Shown here piece by piece: positions 26,664 through 34,893 of a stretch of 64,000 bases of DNA. The DNA is from Planctomycetota bacterium (GTDB lineage Bacteria > Planctomycetota > Phycisphaerae > Phycisphaerales > UBA5793), in the NCBI GenBank assembly GCA_013112555.1, contig JABFGK010000001.1:930001-994000 (forward strand). The letters run 5' to 3'. Below the pieces are notes generated by a model, which did not search any database, had not been told where the DNA came from, and was given only the letters and a program-made list of their open reading frames with translations. Both the position numbers and the translations under genes were made by a program. Each line of letters begins with the position of its first letter. Position 1 is the first letter of the stretch.

Positions 26664-27260
26664 TTATCCGTACCCATGCCCCTTGCGCGCATGCCAATCC
26701 TCGCGCCCGATCGTCTCCGTTCCCATCCACGGCTCATCGTCAACCCCGAGGCCGTCTGCGATCCGGTTGATGTAGTTGAAGTACGCGACCACCTGGCCGG
26801 CAATCACGATTGCCTCATCTGAAAACCCGTGCTGCCGCAGCGAATCGACGTCTTGTTGCCCCATCGCACCGGGTTGCATCGTCAACTTTACTGCAAACTC
26901 GCACAAGGCCGTGTCCGCGTCATCGAACCCTGCCTGCCGGTAGTCAATCACCAACTGATCCGCCTGATCACTGTTTCCGGACTCCAGACCGAAGTCCTTT
27001 GCATGTGACAGTGCTCAGTAATAACAGTCGTTCACATTGCTGACAACCGCAGCGATCATCTCACGCCTGGCAGGAGTCAGCGCATTGTCCGACTTCATCA
27101 GTGAGACGTACATCTGCATCGCTGCCTGGGTCATGCGCTCATCGAGACTCATCACCCGAATGATGTTGGCCACCCCGCCGTCACGGGCCTTGCCCGCTTC
27201 GTAGATTGCCTTGAGGCGGCCGGTCGCCTCCGAGTCTGAAACCTGTCTCACAAATGCCAT
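26664..27260 (-). CDS. AhpD-like peroxidase-related selenoprotein (CxxU)
   Basis: The ATG at 27260 follows GAGG at good spacing. The protein reads MAFVRQVSDSEATGRLKAIYEAG, NIIRVMSLDERMTQAAMQMY, then REMIAAVVSNVNDCYY, TGA at 27017-27015 (Sec82), ALSHAKDFG and on to LRQHGFSDEAIVIAG and VAYFNYINRIADGLGV. This is the carboxymuconolactone decarboxylase/AhpD-type 'peroxidase-related' family, where a CxxC pair followed by His does the chemistry; here the second Cys is Sec. About 198 residues, full family length, with no other stop. A hairpin with a GGTCT loop follows 17 nt after the UGA. Converges with the dual-Sec gene; likely reduces peroxides in the cytoplasm. Confidence 0.93.
26979..26997 (-). 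promoter_or_regulatory. Putative SECIS hairpin for AhpD-like Sec82
   Basis: On the minus strand GGACTTC pairs with GGAGTCC (one G-T pair) around GGTCT, beginning 17 nt after the UGA. The loop matches the GGUCU core of the E. coli fdhF SECIS loop. Confidence 0.8.
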
Positions 27261-27412
27261 CTGCACCTCAAATACTCAAAGTGGACGTTTTCGGTAGTTT
27301 TCCTCGGTCATGAATCATATCAGCAAGATGCGATTCACTGACCATTGTTGGCCGATAGAATCATCAATTGCAGACCTGACGCAGTATTTTGGCAGGGTGG
27401 TTCAAGTACAGG

Positions 27413-29125
27413 ATGATTTCCTTTCTCCACATCGCAGGCTCCCTCGCGCTCCTGATCTACGGGGTCCGTCTGCTGCGCAAGGGTCTGGATCGCCTGTTCG
27501 GATCACAACTGGCACCCTGGCTCAGCCGGATCTCGCATAATCGCTGGCGCGGTGCTGCCTTCGGCGCCCTGATCTCAGCGGCCACCCCCAGCAGCACCTC
27601 CATTGCCCTCATCGGCGTGCAGATGGTCAAAAGCGGCACCATCGGGTTCCAGAACCTCTGGTCCGTCATGCTCGGGGCCACCGTCGGCCTGACCATCATG
27701 ATCCAACTCATTGCCTTCCAGGTCCATGAGCATGCCACCATCCTCATCCTCGCCGGCGTCATCCTCTTCCAGTTCGGGCGAAGTGACAAGCCGCGCGGGC
27801 TCGGTCAGGGCCTGCTCGGGCTCGGGCTGATCCTCATCGGGATCTGGCGTATCCAGGAATCCGCTGCGGCCGTGCAGGGCAACGAGGACCTCAAGCAACT
27901 CATCGGCCTGCTCAAGAACTACCCCTGGGGACTGGCCGCGCTGGCAGCCGTCCTCTCCGTCAGCCTGCAGAGCTCGACTGCCGCACTCGGACTCATTCTC
28001 GGGCTCACACAGGGGAACCTGTTGACGACCCGCGAAGCACTCCCCTGCGTCGTCGGTGTCAACGTCGGCGTCGGGATCACGATGTTCCTGCTCGGCTACA
28101 GCAACTCCGACAGCCGCCGACTCGGGCTCTCCATGCTGATATCAAAGGCAACCATTGCCATGCTCCTGATCGTGCTGATGACACGAATCAACCCCATGCT
28201 GGCATGGCTCAGTGATGACCTCGGCCGCCAGATTGCCAACGCCCATACCGGCTTTGCAGTCCTGCTGGTCATCATCTGGCTGCCGTTTATCCCGGTGGTC
28301 GCCCCCATCATCGAGTGGCTGGTGCCCGACCGACCTGCCGCTGCCGACCCGACCAAACCCGTGTTTCTCCGCGATGCCTACCTCGATTCGCCGGCACTGG
28401 CCTTCGGGCAGTCCCTGCAGGAAATCTCGCGGATGGCCGGCATCGTCCAGTCCATGTTTGACGACTTCTGGAAGGCACTGAGCAATAAGGATTTATCCAT
28501 CTGCGACGAGATCGAGGCACGCGATGATGTCGTCGACGGGCTGAATCAGGCGATCAAGACCTATCTCACCCGGCTCGGCGGCGAGGACTTCGGCAAAGAT
28601 GAAGCAACCACCCAGGTGGCCCATCTCAGTTATGCCGATCGCCTCGAGAATATCGGCGACATCATCGACAAAAACCTCATCGAACTCGTACGCAAGCGCG
28701 TCCGCACCGGCGGCTACTTCTCCGATGAGGGCTACGCAGACGTTCGAAGAGCAGTCGGCATGACAAGCGAGAACTTCGTCATTGCCACAACCGCCTTTGC
28801 CACCCAGGATGCCGATCTGGCCGAGCAACTCCTCAAACGCAAGCATGACTTCAAGGCCCTCGATGAGGAACTCAGGTCACGTCATTTCAGTAGGTTACGA
28901 CGAGGCATGACCGAGTCGCTCGAAACGTCTGCCATCCACCTCGACCTGCTCACATATCTCAAATCGATCAATTCCCATCTGTCAGCCACCGCCTACCCGA
29001 TCCTCGATCGGGCCGGCCGGCCCCACCCGAGACGCCCGATGCAGGAGCCGAAACACGCGCCGATACCACAAACGCCGCTGGCGACTGACGGGACCGACGA
29101 CGAGTCCGAGCACCAGGCCCAGTAA
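27413..29125 (+). CDS. Na+/phosphate cotransporter-type membrane protein with PhoU-like domain
   Basis: 570 residues from the ATG at 27413. The N-terminal 315 residues hold two inverted repeats of the Na/Pi-II family, marked by ISAATPSSTSIALIGVQMV and VLSVSLQSSTAALGLILGL, where the QSST-type motif binds substrate. About eight hydrophobic helices are present. Residues 340-530 are helical with PhoU-like character (QSLQEISRMAGIVQSMFDDFW; AHLSYADRLENIGDIIDKNL). Likely takes up or exports phosphate with sodium. The last 35 residues are polar and Pro/Asp-rich. Divergent from the AhpD-like selenoprotein gene. Confidence 0.87.
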   Translation: MISFLHIAGSLALLIYGVRLLRKGLDRLFGSQLAPWLSRISHNRWRGAAFGALISAATPSSTSIALIGVQMVKSGTIGFQNLWSVMLGATVGLTIMIQLIAFQVHEHATILILAGVILFQFGRSDKPRGLGQGLLGLGLILIGIWRIQESAAAVQGNEDLKQLIGLLKNYPWGLAALAAVLSVSLQSSTAALGLILGLTQGNLLTTREALPCVVGVNVGVGITMFLLGYSNSDSRRLGLSMLISKATIAMLLIVLMTRINPMLAWLSDDLGRQIANAHTGFAVLLVIIWLPFIPVVAPIIEWLVPDRPAAADPTKPVFLRDAYLDSPALAFGQSLQEISRMAGIVQSMFDDFWKALSNKDLSICDEIEARDDVVDGLNQAIKTYLTRLGGEDFGKDEATTQVAHLSYADRLENIGDIIDKNLIELVRKRVRTGGYFSDEGYADVRRAVGMTSENFVIATTAFATQDADLAEQLLKRKHDFKALDEELRSRHFSRLRRGMTESLETSAIHLDLLTYLKSINSHLSATAYPILDRAGRPHPRRPMQEPKHAPIPQTPLATDGTDDESEHQAQ

Positions 29126-29752
29126 CAGGAGAACTGCCCCGATTGCGCTTCCTGAAGGGCACTGGGCCAGACAGAATCGGGAGAAACGGAACCGGTAGGA
29201 AGGTTTCTGCGTAGACGATGGTAGCACAGGTCGTCGATCGTCACATGTTTCTTGTGGATCTCCCGGTCACGATCATCGTCAGTCCTGTCTCACTCCGGCC
29301 GGTCGTGGCCCATCAATGGTTATCGGTGCCACGGCAGGCGTCGTGAGTTGTCATGTCGTTCGAGTCGCACCCTCGGGAGATTGAGCCGTTCGATGATGTT
29401 TTTGGTCGTGTACTCTCCGAGACCGGCCGGATGCGGAGTAACAGAATCGGGTTCCCCAGCACCCGAATACGATGATGAGAATGTCGGTTTATTGAGAGTG
29501 GCAGTGGCTTTTGCTCAGACGTCGGAAACAATGCGTGCTCGGTTCCGGTAACCGTCCGCGATGCACATGGGTGGATTCCAGGGGATGACTGATGACTTTC
29601 AAGCGGCCTTGTGGTCAAGTTTTTTCTTCATCAAACCGATCCGCTCTCATGGGTCAGGGCGCTAAACTGAAGCAGCGGTTTCCAACAATGACAATGTCAG
29701 TCGTGGCCGCGTGGGCTGAAGCTGACTCAAGGCTCTTTCATGCAGTGATTGG
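29126..29752. other. Gene-free interval, 627 bases
   Basis: Between the transporter and the small kinase. Lower GC than the genes on both sides. No frame has recognisable protein sequence, and no RNA gene, repeat or terminator hairpin stood out. It should contain the promoter of the kinase gene. Confidence 0.5.
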
Positions 29753-30691
29753 GTGACGCGCGTGAGCCGATCTGTCCAACCTGTTCAGGCTGTTGCACCG
29801 GGTACCGAACTGGCAGGATTCCGCGTCCTGGCCGACCTCGGCACCGGCGCTGCCTCTCGCCTGTACCTGGTACAGGATCCACGCACCAAGCACGTCTGGG
29901 CCCTCAAGCACGTCGTTAAGCGGACTGAGAAAGACCAACGCTTCCTCGATCAGACCGAAATCGAGTTCAACGTCGGCTCCCAACTCAAGCACGACAATAT
30001 CCGCACCGTCGAGAAACTCGTCAAGAACCGCAAAGTCATTCGTGTCAGCGAAGTCTTCTTGTTGCTCGAGTTCATCGATGGAATCTCACTCGACAATCAT
30101 CCGCCCGAGACGCTCGGCAGCTCCATTGCCGTCATGACCCAGGTGGCCGAGGGACTCCTGTACATGCACAAACTCGGCTTCGTCCATGCTGACATGAAGC
30201 CGAATAATGTCATCGTCACCGATGACGGGCTGGCCAAGATCATCGACCTTGGCCAATCGTGCCGCAACGGGACCGTCAAGCAGCGCATCCAGGGGACCGT
30301 CGACTACATCGCCCCCGAGCAGGTCCACCGTCGCGCCATCACCCCCGCAACCGATGTCTACAACCTCGGGGCCACCATCTACTGGTGCCTCACCGGCCAG
30401 AACATCCCGACGGCCATGTCCGACCGCACCGGGCTCGGCTTTGCCAAAGACACCTCGCAACTCGAACTGCCGGCCGCCCCCTCTGAAGTGAATCCGCAGG
30501 TACCGCCGGAACTCAGCGCGCTCGTCCTCGAGTGTGTCAGGGCCGAACCCTCGGATCGCCCCACGATGGAGGCCATCCGCAACCGACTCCAGATCGTCCA
30601 GGTTCGCATGGAGAACGAGAGCTCCGGCTTCTATCCGCCGCAGCAGGCAGGCGTCGCCAACGAGGAAAATCCCCAGACGACCGCCGACTGA
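29753..30691 (+). CDS. Serine/threonine protein kinase, single domain, divergent catalytic loop
   Basis: 312 residues from a GTG. Kinase motifs: LADLGTGAASRLYLVQDP (glycine-rich loop with A in place of the last G), WALKHVV (the ATP-anchoring Lys), E in IEFNVGSQL, FVHADMKPNNVIV (catalytic loop, HAD instead of HRD), KIIDLGQS (DLG instead of DFG), and IAPEQVHRRAITPATDVYNLGATIYW. All catalytic residues (K, E, D, N, D) are present, so activity is likely. The HAD and DLG variants occur in some bacterial kinases. No membrane segment or sensor domain is attached; the last 40 residues are unstructured. The gene converges with the EamA transporter. Confidence 0.88.
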   Translation: MTRVSRSVQPVQAVAPGTELAGFRVLADLGTGAASRLYLVQDPRTKHVWALKHVVKRTEKDQRFLDQTEIEFNVGSQLKHDNIRTVEKLVKNRKVIRVSEVFLLLEFIDGISLDNHPPETLGSSIAVMTQVAEGLLYMHKLGFVHADMKPNNVIVTDDGLAKIIDLGQSCRNGTVKQRIQGTVDYIAPEQVHRRAITPATDVYNLGATIYWCLTGQNIPTAMSDRTGLGFAKDTSQLELPAAPSEVNPQVPPELSALVLECVRAEPSDRPTMEAIRNRLQIVQVRMENESSGFYPPQQAGVANEENPQTTAD

Positions 30692-30707
30692 TCCCATCTG
30701 CATCTCA

Positions 30708-31733
30708 TCACCCTCCTCCATCGCCTCCCGCCGTCATCATCGACAGCACAGCAATACCAACCACCGCCAGGCATGCACCGCCGATGGCTCGCATCGTCAG
30801 GCGCTCACGATGAATCAATACGGCAAAGGGCAGAATGAACACCGGCGACAGCGAGATCAGCGTCTGGGCAATCCCCAACGGCACCAGATCACAGGCCACC
30901 AGCGACAGCCAGACTCCCAGGAACGGCCCGACCACCGCACCGCATACCGTAAACGCGAGTCCGGCCCGCCAGGTACCGATTCGTACTACCGACGACGACG
31001 TCGGCCCCTGCGACTTCCGGCGACGCTCACGAAGCGCCCGGTTCCACATCAGGATCGGAATCATCCCCACCGCTGCAAACACCATCCGGACCAGTGTTGC
31101 TGCCAGCGGGTCAAGATGCGCTTCGGCCGGCAGCCACCCATGCCCCATCCCGCGCTTGCTCAAGAGCAGCCCGCCTGCCTGGCACGCCGAGCCGACAAAC
31201 GCCAGCACACACCCGTACACATACCCGGCCCGGTATCGACTCCCGGTCCGCTGCTCACGGGCCTGCTCCAATGCATCCTCATCATCGCTTCGCGGACGCT
31301 CCAGAATCACCCAGCCCACGCCGACCAGCACGAGCCCGATCCCACCCATCTGGGAGATCGTGAGATGCTCATCCAGAAACACCCACCCCAACGCGGCTGC
31401 CACGATCGGGCTTGATGCCATCACGAGCGTGGCCACCCTCGGCCCGATGTAGACGAAAGACGTGAATAGAGCCTGATCCCCGATTGCCAGACCGACAACC
31501 CCCGACGCGCCCAACAGTAACACCTGCGTGACATCCAGCCCTGGAATCCACAGGCCAAAGAGAATGCGATGCGTGACCCCGAGCAACACGATCGCCACCA
31601 CGATCCGGATCCCGTTGACGATCGTCGGGCCGATCCGATGTCCGGCAGCCGTAAACAGCAGCGACGTTGCCACCCACAGAAGCGACGTAGTCACACCCGC
31701 TGCAATACCAACATACGCTGCTGCAGTCTCCAT
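30708..31733 (-). CDS. EamA/DMT-family transporter
   Basis: 341 residues with ten hydrophobic helices in two halves, the EamA plan. First half: GIAAGVTTSLLWVATSLLF to GGIGLVLVGVGWVIL; second half begins YVYGCVLAFVGSACQAGGLL and ends with IGGACLAVVGIAVLSMM. PIVAAALGWVFLDEHLTISQMGG and PVFILPFAVLIHRERLT are the paired DEHL/RERL motifs at the end of helices 4 and 9. A charged loop of 30 residues joins the halves. Probably exports a metabolite or amino acid; substrate cannot be told. The small selenoprotein gene lies 68 bases upstream on the same strand. Confidence 0.87.
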   Translation of the reverse strand: METAAAYVGIAAGVTTSLLWVATSLLFTAAGHRIGPTIVNGIRIVVAIVLLGVTHRILFGLWIPGLDVTQVLLLGASGVVGLAIGDQALFTSFVYIGPRVATLVMASSPIVAAALGWVFLDEHLTISQMGGIGLVLVGVGWVILERPRSDDEDALEQAREQRTGSRYRAGYVYGCVLAFVGSACQAGGLLLSKRGMGHGWLPAEAHLDPLAATLVRMVFAAVGMIPILMWNRALRERRRKSQGPTSSSVVRIGTWRAGLAFTVCGAVVGPFLGVWLSLVACDLVPLGIAQTLISLSPVFILPFAVLIHRERLTMRAIGGACLAVVGIAVLSMMTAGGDGGG

Positions 31734-31801
31734 GGGCGGTCACTCGCACTACCAGTTCCGGAGCAGCCACCCGTTGCAGCCACGAGAAAGACAGGCCTGA
31801 G

Positions 31802-32020
31802 TCAGGAACGCTGCTGGTCCGGCGTCTCGGCCTCGATCTCTGACTCCTGATACGTCGCCTGCCCCGCAGTCAGCGACTCATCATGCTCTGACGGTTGATC
31901 GTACTCGACCGAGCACGCGCCCGACAGTCATGTCCCGATTCCCATCAGCGGCAGAATCCACTTCTGGAGGACAAACCAGAGGACCAGGAATCCAAGAACG
32001 TACAGAATCACTTCCATCAT
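31802..32020 (-). CDS. Small membrane-anchored selenoprotein (in-frame UGA)
   Basis: 72 residues if the TGA at 31930-31928 is read as Sec31. The ATG pair at 32020 opens MMEVILYVLGFLVLWFVLQK, one membrane helix, then WILPLMGIGT, Sec, LSGACSVEYDQ and a 35-residue acidic tail ending in TGA at 31804-31802. The Sec and the Cys five residues later (UxxxxC) could form a selenenylsulfide. Support for recoding: the frame continues with sensible composition, a GGTC-loop hairpin follows 11 nt after the UGA, and the cell has a full Sec system. Without recoding the product would be a 30-residue hydrophobic peptide. I cannot name the family. Lies 95 bases downstream of the zinc-ribbon membrane protein gene. 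Confidence 0.8.
31901..31916 (-). promoter_or_regulatory. Putative SECIS hairpin for small selenoprotein Sec31
   Basis: On the minus strand GTGCTC (31916-31911) pairs with GAGTAC (31906-31901), with one G-T pair, around GGTC. It starts 11 nt after the UGA. Confidence 0.72.
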
Positions 32021-32115
32021 GCGCCCCAATGTCTGTTTCACGTGCTCCAGCCTCGCAGATACTCACGATACGCCACCCCCATGTCCCGGGATCGCGCATT
32101 CCGATTTGCCACCGG

Positions 32116-33021
32116 TCAGATCCGCTCCCCGCGCTCCCGATCCCGGTCAGCCCGGCCGGCGTCAAATGCCTGATACCGGATCGCCCAGGTACACACGCGT
32201 TTGAGCCTCAGCACCGTCCAGACCCACCAGACCTCGAGCAACAGCACAAACAGTGAGGGGAAGTAGCACCCGAGACAGAGCACCGGCATGCTCCCCCCCT
32301 GGGTCGCCCGCAGCCAGGTGAAGATCACTGCCGAGAGGCACATCAGGCCGCCGAGAATAACAAATCCCCACCACTGATGACCGAACGCCTCTGACAAACG
32401 CGTATCCTGGGCCTCCATCGAGACATTCCGCAGCCACATCGTCACACATGCCTGCGTCCCGATGAGCGCGAAGATGGACACAACGCCGCAGATGACAGCA
32501 ATCGTAGCAAGCATCGGACTGCCACCCCCGGACGCCACTGCCTGCCAGGCGGCCATGGCACAGATCAACTCCAGACCGGCATACACCAATGAACTGATGA
32601 AAGCGAGCCGGCTTGCATCCAGCCAGATCTTCGTGGCCCGGGCTTCATTCGGCCGCCGGCAGTCCAGCAGATGGCAGCCCAAGACGGCCAGAACCGTCCC
32701 GGTCGCCAGCAGTGCCAGACGGCCGCTGGGCGTCACCTGGAACCAGAACCCGACCACCATCACCCCGAACAGACACGCCCACGCGAGCATCAGACACATG
32801 AGCCCCCGTGACATCCGCAGCAGATACGAATCCGGGGCATGGACAAACTCCCCGCCGCGACGCGGCACGAGCATCGGCGTCCCGCACTCCGGGCACACAG
32901 CCCCGTACTTCAGCCCCTTCAGGTTGTACCCGCAACTTGCGCACGGCGTGTCCTTGTCCAGCTCTCGCTGACCGGACAATCCGTGAAACTGCCAGTATTT
33001 CTCTGAGTTGAACTGAGACAT
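32116..33021 (-). CDS. Zinc-ribbon membrane protein of unknown function
   Basis: 301 residues from the ATG at 33021 (MSQFNSEKYWQFHGLSG). Residues 30-55 form a zinc ribbon, CASCGYNLKGLKYGAVCPECG, of a kind common in planctomycete membrane proteins. Six or seven hydrophobic helices follow (MCLMLAWACLFGVMVVGFWF; LALLATGTVLAVLGCHLL; LAFISSLVYAGLELICAMAA; and so on). The C-terminus is basic (RADRDRERGERI). No catalytic motif is visible. Upstream of the small selenoprotein on the same strand and possibly co-transcribed. Confidence 0.7.
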   Translation of the reverse strand: MSQFNSEKYWQFHGLSGQRELDKDTPCASCGYNLKGLKYGAVCPECGTPMLVPRRGGEFVHAPDSYLLRMSRGLMCLMLAWACLFGVMVVGFWFQVTPSGRLALLATGTVLAVLGCHLLDCRRPNEARATKIWLDASRLAFISSLVYAGLELICAMAAWQAVASGGGSPMLATIAVICGVVSIFALIGTQACVTMWLRNVSMEAQDTRLSEAFGHQWWGFVILGGLMCLSAVIFTWLRATQGGSMPVLCLGCYFPSLFVLLLEVWWVWTVLRLKRVCTWAIRYQAFDAGRADRDRERGERI

Positions 33022-33060
33022 CGGTGCCAATCCTATGACACTGACATCGCTGTACCCAAG

Positions 33061-33091
33061 CCCACGGACTTCGATCCGTGGGGGGGGGGGG
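33061..33091. repeat. Palindrome followed by a 12-G tract
   Basis: CCCACGGA (33061-33068) pairs with TCCGTGGG (33075-33082) around CTTCGA. The G run is 33080-33091, twelve bases, the longest homopolymer in the window. It lies in the 205-base gap upstream of the zinc-ribbon gene and downstream of nothing coding on the plus strand. Confidence 0.85.
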
Positions 33092-33226
33092 AGGACATCG
33101 ATCAGACTATTGCTTGTGGCTAATGTTTCTCCAGGCTGCCGCACCGAACACAGCATCGGCGCACTTTGAGCGGCGTGCCGTCGATGCAACACAACGCGAA
33201 CCAGGATGATCACAATGTATCGAGGG

Positions 33227-33562
33227 CTATTCGGTCAGTGCCCGGTCAAGCATGGCTCGGAAGTCGTTTTCCTGCTTCAGGCCGACCAGTTTGTCCTTGA
33301 CCTGCCCGCCCTGGAACAGGATGACCGTCGGAATTGCACTGATGTTGAACTGAAATGCCGTGTTGCGATTCGAGTCGGTGTCCATCTTACCGACCTTCAC
33401 CTTACCCGAATACGCCTCGCCGATCTTCTCGATCGTGGGGGCCAGCATCTTGCAGGGCATGCACCATTCAGCCCAGAAGTCAACGAGCACGGGGACATCG
33501 CTCTCCAGAACCTCGGCCTGGAAATTGTCATCAGTAAACTCTGTCACATGTTCTGACGCCAT
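33227..33562 (-). CDS. trxA: Thioredoxin
   Basis: 111 residues. The second of two close ATGs (33562) has GGAG nine bases upstream and gives the usual length. Classic fold: VTEFTDDNFQAEVLESDVPV, LVDFWAEWCMPCKMLAP, KMDTDSNRNTAFQFNISAIPT (cis-Pro) and VILFQGGQVKDKLVG. The active site is WCMPC rather than the common WCGPC, which may shift its redox potential. Soluble, no signal peptide. A plausible reductant for the selenoproteins encoded upstream, though this is only positional inference. Confidence 0.94.
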   Translation of the reverse strand: MASEHVTEFTDDNFQAEVLESDVPVLVDFWAEWCMPCKMLAPTIEKIGEAYSGKVKVGKMDTDSNRNTAFQFNISAIPTVILFQGGQVKDKLVGLKQENDFRAMLDRALTE

Positions 33563-33753
33563 GGTCATCTGCTCCGATTCAGGCGCTCACTCTGAGCGTG
33601 TGGTAATGGTGCGCGTGTGTGAACTTCCTCTGGTCCACGAAAGGCACGCGGCTCGCTCGCTCGCACGTCGGGTCCTCCATGATCCGTAGAAGGCACACTA
33701 CAGGAGCGAATCCGAGTCGGTGCAAGGGCATGGTAGCGCAGCCTGATATGCCT

Positions 33754-34698
33754 TCAACCTGCACCCGGCCCGATCGACTCCAGAGTCGCAAACAACTGCC
33801 GGTGGGCCGACACATCGTGCACCCGGAACAACCGAACGCCCTGCACAGTGTAGTGCTGCCCGGAGACCGCCAGCGTGCCCGCCAGACGATGCTCCGGATC
33901 ACCGGCCCTGCTCACCTTCCCCACCAGACTCTTGCGGCTGGCAGCGGAGAGAACCGGCCGGTCCCCCGACAAACGAGCAATCTCACCCATCCTACGACTC
34001 AACTCCAGATTCTGTTCGACTGACTTCCCGAACCCCAACCCCGGATCAACCACGATACACCGCTCGTCAATCCCTGCTGCCACGGCACATGCCACCCGAT
34101 CCTGCAGGAACGACCCCACAGCCGTCACCACATGGCCGCCGTAGTCCGGCTCCTGCTGATACTGCGTGCTGTAGCAGTCCTCATCCGGCGGGACGAGCCG
34201 ATGCATCAGAATCACCCCGCATGACTGCTGTGCAACCAGGCCCAGTAACGCCGCATCCTCCAGACCGGCTGACACATCGTTCACAATCGCAGCCCCGGCA
34301 TCCACCGCTGCCCCTGCCACCTCGGCCAAGGTCGTATCAATGCTGAAAACAGCGTCCGGCCGATCCGCCAGCACCTGCCCAATCACCGGGACCGTCCGCC
34401 TGATCTGCTCCCGTGCTGCCACCCGGGCCGCCCCCGGTCGCGTACTTTCGCCCCCGATATCCAGAATGTCGGCCCCAGCATCCAGACACGCCAGACAGTG
34501 ATCCACGGCCGGCCCGACCTCGAAATACCGACCCCCGTCCGAGAATGAGTCCGGCGTCACGTTCACAATGGCCATGATCACGGCATGCCCACTCGCGCCC
34601 GACAGGTCAAAACAACGCCTGCCACCGACCTGCCAGCGGTGATCCGGGCCCCGGCGCTCCCCCGTCAGCCCGTCAGTTGCGCTCTGTTTGCCGTCCAT
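33754..34698 (-). CDS. folP: Dihydropteroate synthase
   Basis: About 315 residues from the ATG at 34698 (MDGKQSATDGLT); the frame extends to 34788. DHPS motifs: IMAIVNVTPDSFSDGGRYF, ADILDIGGESTRPGA, VFSIDTTLAEVAGAAVDAGAAIVNDVSAGLED, VILMH, IVVDPGLGFGKSVEQNLEL and the sulfonamide-site AASRKSLVGK. The enzyme condenses p-aminobenzoate with the pterin diphosphate in folate synthesis. The first 30 residues before the barrel are not conserved, so the start is approximate. Not in an operon with other fol genes here; a pabC-like gene occurs at 41 kb. Confidence 0.92.
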   Translation of the reverse strand: MDGKQSATDGLTGERRGPDHRWQVGGRRCFDLSGASGHAVIMAIVNVTPDSFSDGGRYFEVGPAVDHCLACLDAGADILDIGGESTRPGAARVAAREQIRRTVPVIGQVLADRPDAVFSIDTTLAEVAGAAVDAGAAIVNDVSAGLEDAALLGLVAQQSCGVILMHRLVPPDEDCYSTQYQQEPDYGGHVVTAVGSFLQDRVACAVAAGIDERCIVVDPGLGFGKSVEQNLELSRRMGEIARLSGDRPVLSAASRKSLVGKVSRAGDPEHRLAGTLAVSGQHYTVQGVRLFRVHDVSAHRQLFATLESIGPGAG

Positions 34699-34893
34699 TC
34701 TCGCTCTCAGTATCTCGTCGTTGCCCCGGCCATCAGGCTGCCTGAACGGGTCGGCGCTCAAGATGGGCTGCCTGCAGGGCCGATTCAATCTCTACAACGG
34801 TCAATAATCCCCTGATCAACCATCATGGGATGACAGGGGCCACTGTGCGCCTTACAAACAGTAGCCCACGCACCTGGAAAGGTGAGCAGGAAC

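Noticed and set aside
28982..29227. Small minus-strand frame with a hydrophobic stretch, overlapping the transporter's 3' end
   Set aside because: It has one plausible membrane helix, but overlaps the coding tail of the transporter and has no good ribosome-binding site; kept only as a possibility.
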